Shown here piece after piece: positions 1-12,800 of a stretch of DNA of 64,000 nt (within the stretch, counting starts at the first letter, position 1; every line of letters begins with the position of its first letter). Below the pieces are notes generated by a model. It saw only the letters and a program-made list of their open reading frames with translations, ran no database searches and was not told where the DNA came from. The position numbers and the translations under genes are program-made. Origin of the DNA: Petrosia ficiformis (Eukaryota; Porifera; Demospongiae; Haplosclerida; Petrosiidae); the NCBI GenBank assembly GCA_947044365.1, contig OX345636.1, forward strand, positions 61,383,537 to 61,447,536, written 5' to 3'.

Positions 1-249
1 TTAGAATTCTGAATGTGTTCAAATTTTAAAGATATAATAAACCTATAAAATTTTTTCAAAATCTCGCTGATGTAGCGTCATGGGAATTCATCAATTAATT
101 GACATTATTCTGGACTATTACATTCTTGTTTGAAACAAATTGCATCACAGTTTCCCCAGATGCTTCCTCATTTTATCAATATAAATATCAGCCATGCAAG
201 ACTATTATATACTATATATGTATACAAGTACATCAGTATTTTTGATAAA

Positions 250-465
250 CTTATATGGCGCACCATTGGCCCAAAGAGCTTCTTATTTGTCACTGCACAG
301 TTCTCTATTTGGGCCAGTGGTGCAGTTAATTATGATTATATTGTCAGTAACAGCATTAACTCTTTATTACTTGGCTCAAGATGTATTCTCAATGGCACAC
401 ATACTAACCATTGTTGAGCCAATTTGGCCCATGCTTCAAAACTTATCAAAAACTCTGAAGTACAT
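250..465 (+). repeat. Dispersed repeat family B, copy 1
   Basis: A roughly 215-bp repeat running from GGCGCACCATTGGCCCAAAG to the phrase GCCCATGCTTCAAAAC. The same sequence recurs in reverse orientation at about 7085-7300, 47010-47165 and 50585-50790. The copies differ at scattered bases, so they are an old interspersed family, probably a non-autonomous DNA transposon. The two small ORFs across it are incidental. No target-site duplication was resolved. Confidence 0.7.
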
Positions 466-1628
466 GTGTATGTATTAATTTACAGCCTATAAAGGATTTA
501 GTCTCAATGTAAGTACTCTCTGTCTTTTACCATTTTGATGACATAATCCTTTCCAAATATATTGGATAAACACATCATGACATTCGTGAAGAAAAATGAC
601 CTTCTTAGTTTCCATGCATGACTTAAAACTTTTAAAAGAAGTTTATATTTCATTCCACCATATAAACATTATGTGTAGGTAGTATTTTAATACAGACATG
701 TTTATATGCACATAAAAACCAGTTATAAATGTCTCGTTTTGGTGTATATGTGGGTAACATGTACAATAGCCCTCAATAAAATGTTCACGTAGCATTGTTG
801 TAGTACACAAGTAGTACTCTACACTCCATAAAACACGGAAAGAGCATATTATTATGCATACTACACTTAATAAAATAATAAACAGCAGTGACATTTGAGC
901 TCCACCTTCTACTACTAACTAACATATATAACTCTCCCATTTTATATAACTAGAGTCTGTAACTTACATGTACTTTGCTGGAAAGAAGAGTTGTTAAGAA
1001 AGCTACACATGTATAGATGTTAAATGTATATATGATGCACTATCAGCAGGAAGATAGCAAGGCAGGTGCTTAAAAGTTTAGTAGTCTAAAGGGCAACACC
1101 CACACCTTTGCTTATACCTGTGTAACTTCACATTTTACACAACACAGACTTCTAACTTCCTTAATTAGACAGGGGAGCTTCTAACAAAGTCGTAGATACC
1201 AAATACATGTATATGTACATGTACATGCTTCGTTAGTCAGAGGAAAGCAACAAAATGAGTGTTTGAAAGAGCAGTGGCCAGTGCCAACAGTCATGAAGCT
1301 AATGTGCTATGCGCTTTACATATATGTACATATTATAATTAAAATATTGCCGTAATTAATATGGTGGAACATACTTAGTACATACGTACTACAATAACAC
1401 TGTGTGAACTATTTATTGAGGGCTACTGTATACAAGAATGTGTACACATGTACGTGTCTAGTAATTACATGTAGTCTGATGGCATTGCCTCTTCACTGGT
1501 AGGAGGAAGGGTCTGGGACGTACATGTACATGTATATTACCAGATTACTCAACCTCAAACCACAATCTTATAAGCTCCACCTCACATGTAACAAATACAT
1601 GTACAATGTTCAATGTACTGTAAATTGT

Positions 1629-2300
1629 GAGGGTATAAAACCCGGAACAGAATGAAACTGAATGTGGAATGGAACGGAACGGAACCGAACTGGAAGTTGA
1701 TAACTATTATTATATGTTTGGTAATTGAATTTATTATGTAATTTTAATATTATATCGTGTGCAAAAAAAAAAACAAAGTTTGTACCTTTATTAGTGGAAT
1801 ATTTACCTACCAAATGTGAAGATTCTAGACTGAACAAGTGTACATGTATAAAGATGAGAGGTGAACAGCTCATTATTCTTTGTAACAATAATCAATATGG
1901 ACATACAATGAAACAAAAGTAGTTACATCATATATAGAAACTTATTAAGTAACTTAACAAATACATGTACAGTACATAGGTAACAAAGTATCTACATAAG
2001 TGACATATAGCAACTCATTAAGTATCACTTACAATGTACATTGTGTAAATAAATAAGTAACGTCTATTGAGTAGTCTTGTCACTGGAATCTTCACATTTG
2101 ATAGGTGAATCTTCCATCAATAAAGGTACACACTTAAATGTTTTGAATGGTGGTAGTAGAGGTTGTGGTGATGAAGATGATGACAGAGAGTCATATTCAT
2201 CGCTATAAATTAAAACGAGTTCAGACGTCATTCCTCTCTTTCTTCCTTGTTTGTCTTGTTGCACTTTTATACTTGTAACCAAATTTTATGTACCTTTAAT
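1629..2300. mobile_element. Degenerate repeat with GAGGGTATAAAAC terminus
   Basis: Starts GAGGGTATAAAACCCGG and runs through TTGATAACTATTATTATATG. Related starts appear at 3664 and 4617 (GGTATAAAAC...GAATG...GGAACGGAAC-like text), and the region around 4700-5050 carries parts of the same sequence in rearranged or inverted order. The copies show a transposon nested with the hAT-like elements at 2521-5692. No intact transposase is visible. Confidence 0.5.
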
Positions 2301-2315
2301 AACTTACTATTCAGC

Positions 2316-2410
2316 CATTTTGTACAGGAAGCCAACAAAATTTTGAATTCATGATACATGTATCTCATCCTGGATATCAAATTTGATTGACTTCCTGTAC
2401 AAAATGGTGG
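2316..2410. mobile_element. Short MITE with about 20-bp inverted repeats
   Basis: The left end CCATTTTGTACAGGAAGCC is mirrored by the right end GACTTCCTGTACAAAATGG, enclosing about 55 bp. A second copy, inverted as part of a larger block, lies at about 4470-4555. The mirrored ends and small size fit a miniature inverted-repeat transposable element. Its superfamily cannot be set from this sequence. Confidence 0.7.
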
Positions 2411-2527
2411 AGTGGTTACCAATTGTAGCTAATCATTTGATCAAAATTATTTTGTAATAGAGTACAACTTGTCCATTTTTGTAATTTCAGTAGTTTATTA
2501 ACCAATGATCTAAAGTTATTAATACTA

Positions 2528-2900
2528 GGGCCGGGCGATAGTGATGGCAGTCTGACTATTAATTGTTATCGTCAGCACTATTATTGTGATAGTGATAGTC
2601 AAAATTCTCTATCACAATAGTAAACGTGTGGGATTGTGCATGCACATGTGCACACTAATCACCACACCCACATTGCAACTTGTGGGAGAAGTGTAAATAA
2701 AATGGCAACTGATTCTACAAGTGACGTAGTTGTAGATTGTGAACCAGAAGTTCTTCCATTGGAAGGTTCTAAGCATGATGTTTAGCAGTATTTCTGTTTA
2801 CCTGTAATAGAAGGACATTTGCAGAACCAGATAGTGAATATCAAAAGAAAGTCAAATATTCTGAAATTACTTCCAATACATGTATATATATGTACAGGTA
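2528..2900 (+). mobile_element. hAT-like element, 5' end with decayed transposase start
   Basis: Begins TAGGGCCGGGCGATAGTGAT, an end repeated at 3117 (diverged), 4375 (inverted) and 5099. From 2702 it carries a start codon and about 21 codons of coding sense (MATDSTSDVVVDCEP...), then SKHDV followed by a TAG where hAT transposases and their host derivatives commonly have Trp, then QYF. This looks like the N-terminal leader of a hAT transposase with a stop at the VWxYF motif. The coding part is dead and truncated. Confidence 0.6.
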
Positions 2901-3113
2901 CATATTTACATACCAGGACACCCCCCTTTAAAATTAGCCCCGTAGTCGTTATTTAGGCTAAAGGGCGGCTGAAAAACCATCAACTTTTTCAGCCATATTC
3001 ATGGGCTTTATCCTGACGCCAATTACAAGCATTTGGAGAGCTTCATAATGCTAGGAACACCCCCCAAACCATGTAGAGGTGAAATGTCACATGTATGTCT
3101 TCTAAGGGTTAAT

Positions 3114-3560
3114 ACTAGTGCCGGGCTATAGTGACGATAGTCTGACTATTGTTATCATCAGCATTATTATTGTGATAGTAATAGTCAAAATTCTCTATCG
3201 TGATAGTAAACATGTGGGATTGTGCATGCACATGTGCACACTAATCACCACACCCACATTGCCACATGTAGGAGATGGCAACTGATTCTACAAGTGACGT
3301 AGCTCTAGATTGTGAACTAGAAGTTCTTCCATTGGAAGGTTCTAAGCATAAATAAATTAAATTATTCCATCGGGGTGTAAAATTAGGGCACAAATGGGTT
3401 AAACCTGATAAAGTCAAAGCCTAATCATGGTGTAGAATTAGGGCAAAATGGCATCTGATTCTACAAGTGACGTAGCTCTAGATTATGAACTAGAAGTTCT
3501 TCCATTGGAAGGTTCTAAGCATAAATAAATTAAATTGTTCCATCGGGGTGTAGAATTAGG
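3114..3560 (+). mobile_element. hAT-like element, internally duplicated fragment
   Basis: A diverged copy of the element at 2528, starting CTAGTGCCGGGCTATAGTGA. The leader ORF segment and the following GGTTCTAAGCATAAATAAAT text are tandemly repeated (about 3275-3375 and 3448-3560). It is a fragment without the distal terminus. Confidence 0.6.
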
Positions 3561-4199
3561 GCACAAACGGGTTAAATCCAATAAAGTCAAACCCTAAACA
3601 AATGCAATGTTCAATGGAGATATTATGCTTTGTATTTTACATTATAACTGGTATAACAAATAGGAGGGTATAAAACCTGGGATGGAATGAAACTAAATGT
3701 GGAATAGAACAGAACTGGAAGTTGATAACTATTATTATATGGTGGCGATTGAATTTATTAAGTATTATATAGAATCAGATGCCATTTTATTTACACTTCT
3801 CCTAGAGTTTACACATGTGGCAATGTGGGCAGTGGATAGAAAACACGGGCTGCAGATCACAGATTACAGACTTACATGTATGTCATGTGACACTGCTAGG
3901 CATCATGTGACAGTTATATTGCTTGGGTGGTTATAAAAAAAAATGGAGAAACGGAAACGGAAAACAAGAAAACATGGATTCACCACATAGTGATTGAACC
4001 CTAAAAATGATGAGAATACTGCCTCGTTGTACTCAGTACATAGCTAGAGGGATTTAGCAACCTTTATGGAGGGTTTGTGCTGTGTGCTCGTTCCTATCAC
4101 CTTGATTGTAATAATCCAATAAAGCTAATTTAAATGACATTTATTATGTGCTTATCACATGATTTTAACAAAATTCATAGCTCATTTGATTCGTAATCC

Positions 4200-4560
4200 A
4201 TGATCCACAGTCCGCGTTTTCTAGCTACCCCAATGTGGGTGTGGTGATTAGTGCGTGCATGCACAAGCACAATCCCACATGTTTATTATCGCAGTAGAGA
4301 ATTTAGATTTTTGCTATCACGATAATAATGCTGACGATAACAATAGTCAGACTATCGTCACTATAGCCCGGCACTAGCATTAATAACTTTAGATCATTGG
4401 TTAATAACAGCTCTTATTGTGTGACTGAAATAATTTTGATCAAATGATTAGCTACAATTGCTAACCACTCCACCATTTTGTACAGGAAGTCAATCAAATT
4501 TGATATTGAGGAAGAGCTATCATTAATTCCAGATATTGTTGGCTTCCTGTACATGAATAG
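4200..4560 (-). mobile_element. Inverted hAT-like fragment plus MITE
   Basis: Reverse-orientation counterpart of about 2310-2660. It contains CACTATAGCCCGGCACTAG (inverted 5' end) followed by TGATCAAATGATTAGCTAC and the CATTTTGTACAGGAAG MITE. The 2.3-2.7 kb and 4.2-4.56 kb blocks therefore form a large inverted repeat about 1.5 kb apart. Confidence 0.6.
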
Positions 4561-5098
4561 TTAGTGTTAAATGTAAGTGTTTAATTAAATTTGATTACAT
4601 GTATAATATAATTTTGGTGGGAAGGTATAAAACTTGGAATGGAAGGGAACCAGAAATTAATAGCTACATTAAATTAATTTAATAATAACATTATTAGCAT
4701 GTGCAAAAATGTGGAAGAAAGAGAGGAATGAGTTCTCAACTCATTTTAGCAATGAGTATGACTTTCTGTTATCATCTTCATCACCACAACCTCTACCACC
4801 ACAATTTAAAATATTTAAGTGTGTATCTTTATTAATGGAAGATTCACCTATGTACCAAATGTGAAGATTCTAGTGACGAGACTATTCGTATGAAGTTACT
4901 TATTTATTTATAATGAGTTGCTATATCACTTATGTAGATACTTTGTCACTTAATAGATATTTGTTAAGTTACTTAATAAGTTACTATATATGATGTAACT
5001 ACCTGTATAACCCCTGTTCACCGCTCTTCTTTATACATGTACACTTCAGTCTAGAATCTTTCAGTAGTTTATTAACCAATGATCTAAAGTTATTAATA

Positions 5099-5692
5099 CT
5101 AGGGCCGGGCGATAGTGATGGCAGTCTGACTATTAATTGTTATCGTCAGCACTATTATTGTGATAGTGATAGTCAAAATTCTCTATCACAATAGTAAATG
5201 TGTGGGATTGTGCATGCACATGTGCACACTAATCACCACACCCACATTGCAACTTGTGGGAGAAGTGTAAATAAAATGGCATCTGATTCTACAAGTGACG
5301 TAGCTCTAGATTGTGAACTAGAAGTTCTTCCATTGGAAGGTTCTAAGCATGATGTTTAGGAGTATTTCTGTTTACCTGTAATAGAAGGAAATTTGCAGAA
5401 CCAGGTAATCCTACATGTAGGTTGTGAATATAAAAGAAAATCAAACATTCTGGAAATACTTCCAATATGAGATTCCATTTACTGCTATGTCAAAATTACA
5501 GACTCCTAGTAGCAAAATAGTAAACAGAAATCTACTGAATCAAAAAAGCTGTCCCTTGAATCCCATACTACTATACCAAGAAACTAAAAAGGGAATTGTG
5601 TTTATTATACATGTATGTTATGATAGTATTCACTGTCATTTCAGTAATTATAACTATCATGATAGTAAAATAATTCACTATTGCCCATCCCT
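5099..5692 (+). mobile_element. Most complete hAT-like MITE of the cluster
   Basis: Left end TAGGGCCGGGCGATAGTGAT and right end TTCACTATTGCCCATCCCTA are imperfect inverted repeats and bound a 594-bp element. It holds the same decayed leader ORF as the 2528 copy. Flanks are TTATTAATAC on the left and ATTAATTAATAC on the right; they share ATTAAT but an exact 8-bp target duplication is not certain. The 92-codon ORF near 5424 has an FWKYF-like phrase and may be a transposase remnant. Confidence 0.65.
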
Positions 5693-5699
5693 AATTAAT

Positions 5700-6750
5700 T
5701 AATACACACTTACAAAGCAAGTAGCCCCATTTTAATCAATCTTCCAGCTTGTAAAAGTTTGATATACATGTACATGTACATGTATACACTTGTCCTCACA
5801 CCCCTTCCTCATTATGTAAAATGAGTGGTAACACCAGAAGTAATTATACAATGACACCTTAGCTCACTATAATTATAGTTGATAATCTTTTCAGTGAGTA
5901 CATACATTACTCAATGAATGAGCCTTCCATAGTAGATTCTTAATCTCTCATACATGTACATGTAATTATAAATCATTATTAATCTAAATTGAGCTAACCT
6001 GTAGTATTGAGCAATTATTGAATATTCTAATAAATGAACATCTTTAGAGAGTCCAATTTATCATGTACTGTATGATACAAAGATCATGATGATCAACTGA
6101 ATAAAGAGTGTGTAACATATAAAAACAAAAGAAGGGCTAAGCAATACTGAAAATTATTTGTTGTACTTGTATTTTATAACTACACATAGTAGCCACATTC
6201 ATTAGTGATAATAATTATCTTAACTAATAAGTTCTAGTGTTGCTTAGACTTCTCTCATCTAGTCTGTTCTCTTGTATTTCAAACTTCATTCACTGGATCA
6301 TCATTCTGTTTATATTAAGTTTCTGATGATCTACTTTATTATAATATTTAGTATATGATCAATGATATAACAAAACATTCACATATTATCCATTGACTAC
6401 ATTACTGATATAAATGTACACTTGAATTGAGCTAATTATAAACCTGATACTATTTAAATATCATTAAAAGGACATTGTTTGTATAAATTATAATTATATG
6501 TAAATTATGTATAATAATTACATGTATCTCTTCGTTACATGTGTAGTTTTCATAAACTCATCTTTAGGAATTTACTGTCACAAACTTATTATATTTAGGA
6601 ATCTATTATTAAATTATATTCATAATATTTTATACATAAGTATGTACATGTAAATATACTGTATAATTATAATATAGATAATAAGTGTGATTATATTTTA
6701 CAGATAATTATAATCACACTTATAATTGCTTCATTACATGTCATTATTTA
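5700..6750. other. AT-rich non-coding stretch
   Basis: Very AT-rich sequence with isolated ACATGTACATGT runs and small AT palindromes such as AATTATAATCACACTTATAATT. I see no exon here. It is either intron of the Death-domain gene (if ankyrin exons lie further upstream) or intergenic. Confidence 0.5.
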
Positions 6751-6753
6751 CAG

Positions 6754-6828
6754 GGTGGAGAAACAGCTCTGGATTTAGCAAAAAGATTACAAAAGGAGGA
6801 ATGTGTGCAATTACTAGAAGAGGCTATG
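6754..6828 (+). CDS. Exon: last ankyrin repeat
   Basis: Preceded by TTATTTACAG and followed by GTGTGT. It encodes [18 protein letters not shown] and then QLLEEAM, the second half of a canonical ankyrin repeat (G-TALDLA-...-VQLLEEA), in phase 0 at both ends (75 bp). Only one repeat half is seen; ankyrin domains are normally several repeats, so the gene is almost certainly 5'-incomplete here. Confidence 0.75.
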
Positions 6829-9800
6829 GTGTGTAAAATTATGTAATTTTCATTACTTGTCATAACATGAATATATGTATAATGTGTAATTACATCACTA
6901 CACTATCAGAGTTTCATTTAGAGGGGGGGTGTGGTGGGAGGGGTCATTTGCCCCCCCTTGCTAGAGTTTTGCACATCCTAGATTTTTTTGCCAATATGCA
7001 CACTATTATAGCCCTGTATGTCACCCCTCTAAAATCTTTCAAATTCACACTTCAACAAATTTTCTAAATGAAACCTGACCATCATAGTTTTTGATAAGTT
7101 TTGAAGCATGGGCCAAATTGGCTCAAAAATGTTTAGTGTGTGCGCATTGGAAAAACATCTTGAGCCAATTAATAAAGACTTAATGCTGTTAGTGACAATA
7201 TAATCATAATTAACTTCGCCACTGGCTTGAAGAGAGAACTGTGAAGTGTCCAAAAAAGAAGCTCCATGGGCCAGTGGTGCACCATATGTGCTTATCGAAA
7301 ACACTGCTGTCTATACTATATACCCGTATGGGTATACATTTTCAAGGTGTTTAATTTTCGCATTTTCAGCTTTTGTAGGGGTTTCATTTTCGCAATTGGG
7401 ATAATTATTATTAACCCGTTTGCAATTATTCCTGTTTGTGGGCATGGTGCAAAAGAAATTTATTGACATAATAATTCTGATTCCAAATATAGGATGAAAT
7501 CATGGAATAAAAAAGAAACTGACATGCTCACAACATGAAGATGTTTATTTAGTTTAAAGCAGCCCAAAAATCGAAGCTACTTGCCTAACAAAAATGATAA
7601 AGAGACGCTAATTGTGGGTGTTACCACTAGACTACTTAATTCTCGCCTTGCTGCTTTCCTGTAGCCAGCGAAGCATGTTTGTTGTATATACAGCTTTCTT
7701 AGATGGTCTTCTGTCTAATTAAGTGGGTTAAAAGTCACTGGTATTTAAAATGCAAAAATTATGCAGGCGAGTATAGAGGTGGGTGTAGCCCTGGAACTAT
7801 TAAAGTTTCAAGCGCTCACCTTACTCTCTTCCTGCTGATAATAAAGCATTAGGCAATCACCTGTGAAGGCACAATTTCTGACAAAGGAACATTGGGATCC
7901 AAAACATCATCAACAGAAGGAATGTATCTGAGCAAAGCCATGATCGTACATGTTTCACACTTGCGTACACGTGTAAAAAAAGTGGGTGTGGTGAAAAAAA
8001 TTAAAATTTCAAGAGAATTTAATTTTGTGGGAGCCAAAGCATAGCGAAAACAGCGAAATTTAGTCCCCCTCGAAAATTTATACCCATACGGACATTTCTG
8101 ATTACCTATACATAATATAGTTCTACCACACAATCTATTGCTCTATGTGTACAATATTTATATATTCCTAATCATATAATCTAAACTTACTCATATTTGT
8201 ATAGTGATTATGTTTATTATTAGTACATTAAAAAGTCTGATTCTGTTACTAGTATTGAGATCTGGTAATTATTTCCTTTTAGAAGAATCAAAAAGTTGAT
8301 AAGCATTTGGATAAACCTGGTAAGTAAATATGATATTGTTTTATTGGTTATATACACATGTACATGTAGATTGTATTATTAGTAATTGTTGTAATGATTG
8401 TAATAGTTATCAGGTCTGGTCTTTGGCCGTGTTGTGTCAAGCACTTTCTAGGCTTAAGCACAGTTTATGAAGTTATTTAATTGAAGTGCTTCAAAGCCCT
8501 TTGTCAATTTAAGCACAAGTGCTTGTGTTAGCATTTAAGCACAATTGATAATTGTCAGTGCTTGTGCTTACGTCTTTTGTAGTTACATGTACATGTATAT
8601 TCTGCAAATATTCATATTGACCACTTTTCCTTGCAACTAAAAGGGTATACAACTTTCAGACCCTTATCAGCACATGTGTGATAGCAGGTGTATGATAAAA
8701 ACAATGGCAGCTGTAGTAGCAAAGAAGCTACCCATAATATTTGAACAATTAATGTTTATTAGGTCTAATTAAACAATGAAAGAACTACATGTATTATAAC
8801 AGTTGCTAGTTTAAATGATTTCATTGAAAATGCTTTAAAGTAATTAAGTACTCTAACAAAGGGCTTGTGCTTGTGCTTGTATTTGGGCTTGTGCTTGTGC
8901 TTGTGCTTATGCTTGTACTTGTGCTTGTATTTGTTCTTGTACTTGTGCTTATACATTTGTACTTGTACTTATACTTGTGCTTGTGCTTGTGCTTGTACTT
9001 ATACTTCTACTACTTGTGCTTGTGCTTATACTTGTACTTGTGCTTGTATTTGTACTTGTGCTTGTACTTGTGCTTATACTTGTACTTGTGCTTGTATTTG
9101 TTCTTGTGCTTGTGCTTGTGCTTGTGCTTGTACTTGTGCTTGTGCTTGTGCTTGTACCTGTATTTGTGCTTGTGCTTGTGCTTGTGCTTGTACTTGTGCT
9201 TGTGCTTGTGCTTGTGCTTGTACTTGTATTTGTGTTTGTACTTGTGCTTGTGCTTGTACTTGTACTTGTACTTATATTTGTGCTTGTGCTTGTGCTTGTG
9301 CTTGTGCTTGTACTTGTGCTTGTACTTGTATTTGTGCTTGTGCTTGTGCTTGTGCTTGTGCTTGTACTTGTGCTTGTACTTGTGCTTGTGCTTGTGCTTG
9401 TACTTGTATTGTGCTTGTGCTTGTGCTTGTGCTTGTGCTTGTGCTTGTACTTGTACTTGTGCTTGTACTTGTGCTTGTACTTGTATTTGTGCTTGTGCTT
9501 GTGCTTGTGCTTGTACTTGGGCTTGTGCTTGTGCTTGTACTTGTATTTGGGCTTATGCTTGTGCTTGTACTTGTATTTGTGCTTGTGCTTGTGCTTGACG
9601 TAATTTAAAAGTGCTTGCACTTGTACTTAAGCACTTTTCCAAAGGGCTTCACACAACCCTGGTCTTAGAGTTGGCAACCTGGGGATTTACCCAGGATCCC
9701 CAACATACCACAGAAAAAATGGGCCTGGAATGGATCGTTTTGTAATTTACAAATGACTAATCACTCCTTGTCTAGATAATAAATTGATTTAACAACAGTA

Positions 9801-12800
9801 TTCAATTGATTTTAAAGCATAAAAATCTGATTTCTGTAGTAGAACATTATACTCACATAATAACAAGTTAATTAAGGACATAATATAATAAGTGACCACA
9901 CCATCATGAATAAATTATTATCTAGGATCATTACTACTATTGTAGTCTTGTGTAGCCAAGCACTGCAACTCTACGAGTGACTCCCAGAGTCTTGTCACAT
10001 GACTCTTGACAATTCTAATTAAAGCTTTAAAGCTGATTTTTCAAAATACAGATAATCAACATAACATTTGCATGCGTGGAACAGTCTCCCGTCACCTTCA
10101 ATACAACCCACATTACTTGAGTAGGTGTTTAAAATGGCAAAGCAGAAAAAACGAAAATTATATAGGCATGTCTTTAAACACGCGTCTTACACTAAATATC
10201 ATTATCCACAGTCTCTCATCACCTTCAATACAACCCACATTACTTGAGTAGGTGTTTAAAATGGCAAAGCAGCAAAAACGAAAATTATATAGGCATGTCT
10301 TTAAACACGCGTCTTACACTAAATATCATTATCCATACCCCAAGACTTAGTTGACCAATAGCTAAGATATTATACTACATAGATAATGAAATTCCTGAGA
10401 GAAGCACAGTTTGTCTGGAAGCTCTATTTGAACTAATTATGTTTTCTTTAATTTTATTGTTTATCTATAACTTATCTATTTGTCCACTAACTCTTGGATT
10501 ATAGATAATCGTATTTATAAGCATTTAAAGTCATGTCTATGAATTATTGCTGCTTCTCCATTTTAAACACCTACTCAAGTTAAGTGCGGTTGCACCTAAG
10601 GACTACTGATATATCTCTGATCAAACACTATCCATACAGTGTATTAGACCATCTCTTGATCATAGAGAGGAGGGGCTTGCTACACAAGACTAGCGTTCAA
10701 AATATGCAAATATTTCTGTCCCAGACCAATAAATAATCCCTTAAAGTTTTAAGTTTTATAGTTTGTATTAATACATGTATATTAGTTATATTAGGTGTTT
10801 TGGTTGTATGAATTGTATTGTAATATTGATTTTTTTTAAACTTTTTTTTCCATTTGCAGACATTAATCGAAAAGTAGCCATGCAGAAGAAGCCTGAAGCA
10901 GTGCCAGGTACTAAATACACTTCCAATGTTTTCATAGTAAATAAGTACAATATCTTATACATTGTACATAGCTACATTTAGAAAAGTTACCAAGGATAGC
11001 AAAACAGGTGTTTGTCAAAATAAAGGGGAGCAAACCCCTCATCTGTTTACATAAGCACATGCCCAACTAGGGAGGTCTGGTGACAGGGTTCCTCAGGAAA
11101 TTTTTATATTACAATCTCTGAGATCACTTTTGGTTGCATATTCAGACTAATGTTTGACCTCAAAAGATTGCAATTTATTAATTAAATTACAAGTACATGT
11201 AGGGCAAGATTTTAGTAAAGGGGGCAAATGCACTACCCCCACCACCACCACCCCTCACCCTAAATACTACCTGTTGTACTGTATAAGCTAACAATGAGTA
11301 GGTAACTTTATGAGTAGCATAACCTGACGAATTTGTTGTGAAACTCTACTAGTAATTTATTAATAGTACAATACTATATTATTTGTAATTCAGACATAGT
11401 AGTTACCATTCTAATAGTTAATTAAGAGCATAATATAATAAATCACCACACCTGTTATGAATAAATGGTTGCTAGGGCAACATGTGCAAATCTATCTGCT
11501 CAGCATCCATTTATTATACTCCCTGAGGGTTTTAATGATTGTATTATTTGTATTACATGTAGTGATAAAAGTTGTAATAGTCACATGCATATTGTGTGTA
11601 TTGGTTATAAAATTGTATTACATGCAGTATTTAGGGCTATGACGAAGGTGGGAAAACAGCCTTTAAAGCTTCGTCAACAAAAATGAGCGAATGTTCGAAG
11701 GTTCACACGTGTTTATATCAATGTTGGTCTTACCTTGATTGGCTATAGAAAGCCTCCAAAACAGGGTTATTGCTTTATAATGAGAACTAGTGTGGTTTCT
11801 GTCAGTGTTTCTATCAAGATTAGGTACTGCTGGACTGAGAAATAAGACAAAAGCAACCAGCAACACAGCCTCAACTTTTATGGAACACGCCCACATTATT
11901 AGCCACAAGTTTGAATTGCAGAATTGCAGAATTGCAGAATTGCACGTGCACAAACATTATGTAGGTGTGGCAGCGAAGCTTCAAAGGTAGAAATGTAGCT
12001 TTGAATGCACAACCAACGAACGAAGGTTCGAACCTTCAAACCTTCATTCCCAGCCCTACTTGTATTAGTTATATAAGCTGTATTAGTTGTATTAGTTATA
12101 TTGGTTTTATTAGTTACATGTATATTAGTTGTATTAGTTGTATTACTTGTATTATTATAGATAATGAGCATTTAAAGTCATGTCTATGAATTTTTGCTTC
12201 TGCTCCATTTAAACACCTTGTATTAACTGTGATTTATACTATATAAAGCCCGGTTTGTATGGTGGTAACCACAAGCAAGTCTCAGATAACCTAAATTTTG
12301 TGCAGTGTCATTGTAGGTATATTTCCTGCAGACAACATTTGGGGATAATTCTGCTATGAATTAGGGGTGGGCGGCATTGGTAATTTTTTTCCTGATAAAT
12401 TTATGATATTCATTTCTGTATCGCAATACGATATCACAAATTGATACATACCAAAATATCGAAATATACTGTTAATTAAATATTTTTGTGCCGCACTCAG
12501 CCACACTCATATTATGTTTCAGCACATGGCCAACTGAAATAGTGTGTTTAGCAGTGTTTGTTAGACTTTTCTAGATGCGAACAGGTTAGAAAAGAGTGGT
12601 AGACTACAATTCATTAATAGTAGATGCTATATTTGAGTGTTATCGTTGTCACATAAGTCAATTGATACAAAGACTTTTTGTTTACGTTAAGAATTCTACT
12701 CCAGTATGCCAAAAAAAGTGTGTTTTACAGATAGTATTTTAGTAGTCTGAACTAGTTGTTGGTTGTATTTCAGGTACAGTTTGTGTGTACAAAATATTTG

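Noticed and set aside
8860..9620. Several 200-250-codon ORFs on both strands (Leu-Val, Cys-Thr, Lys-His repeats)
   Set aside because: Open only because the hexamer array has a period of six; they overlap in all frames and lack any domain.
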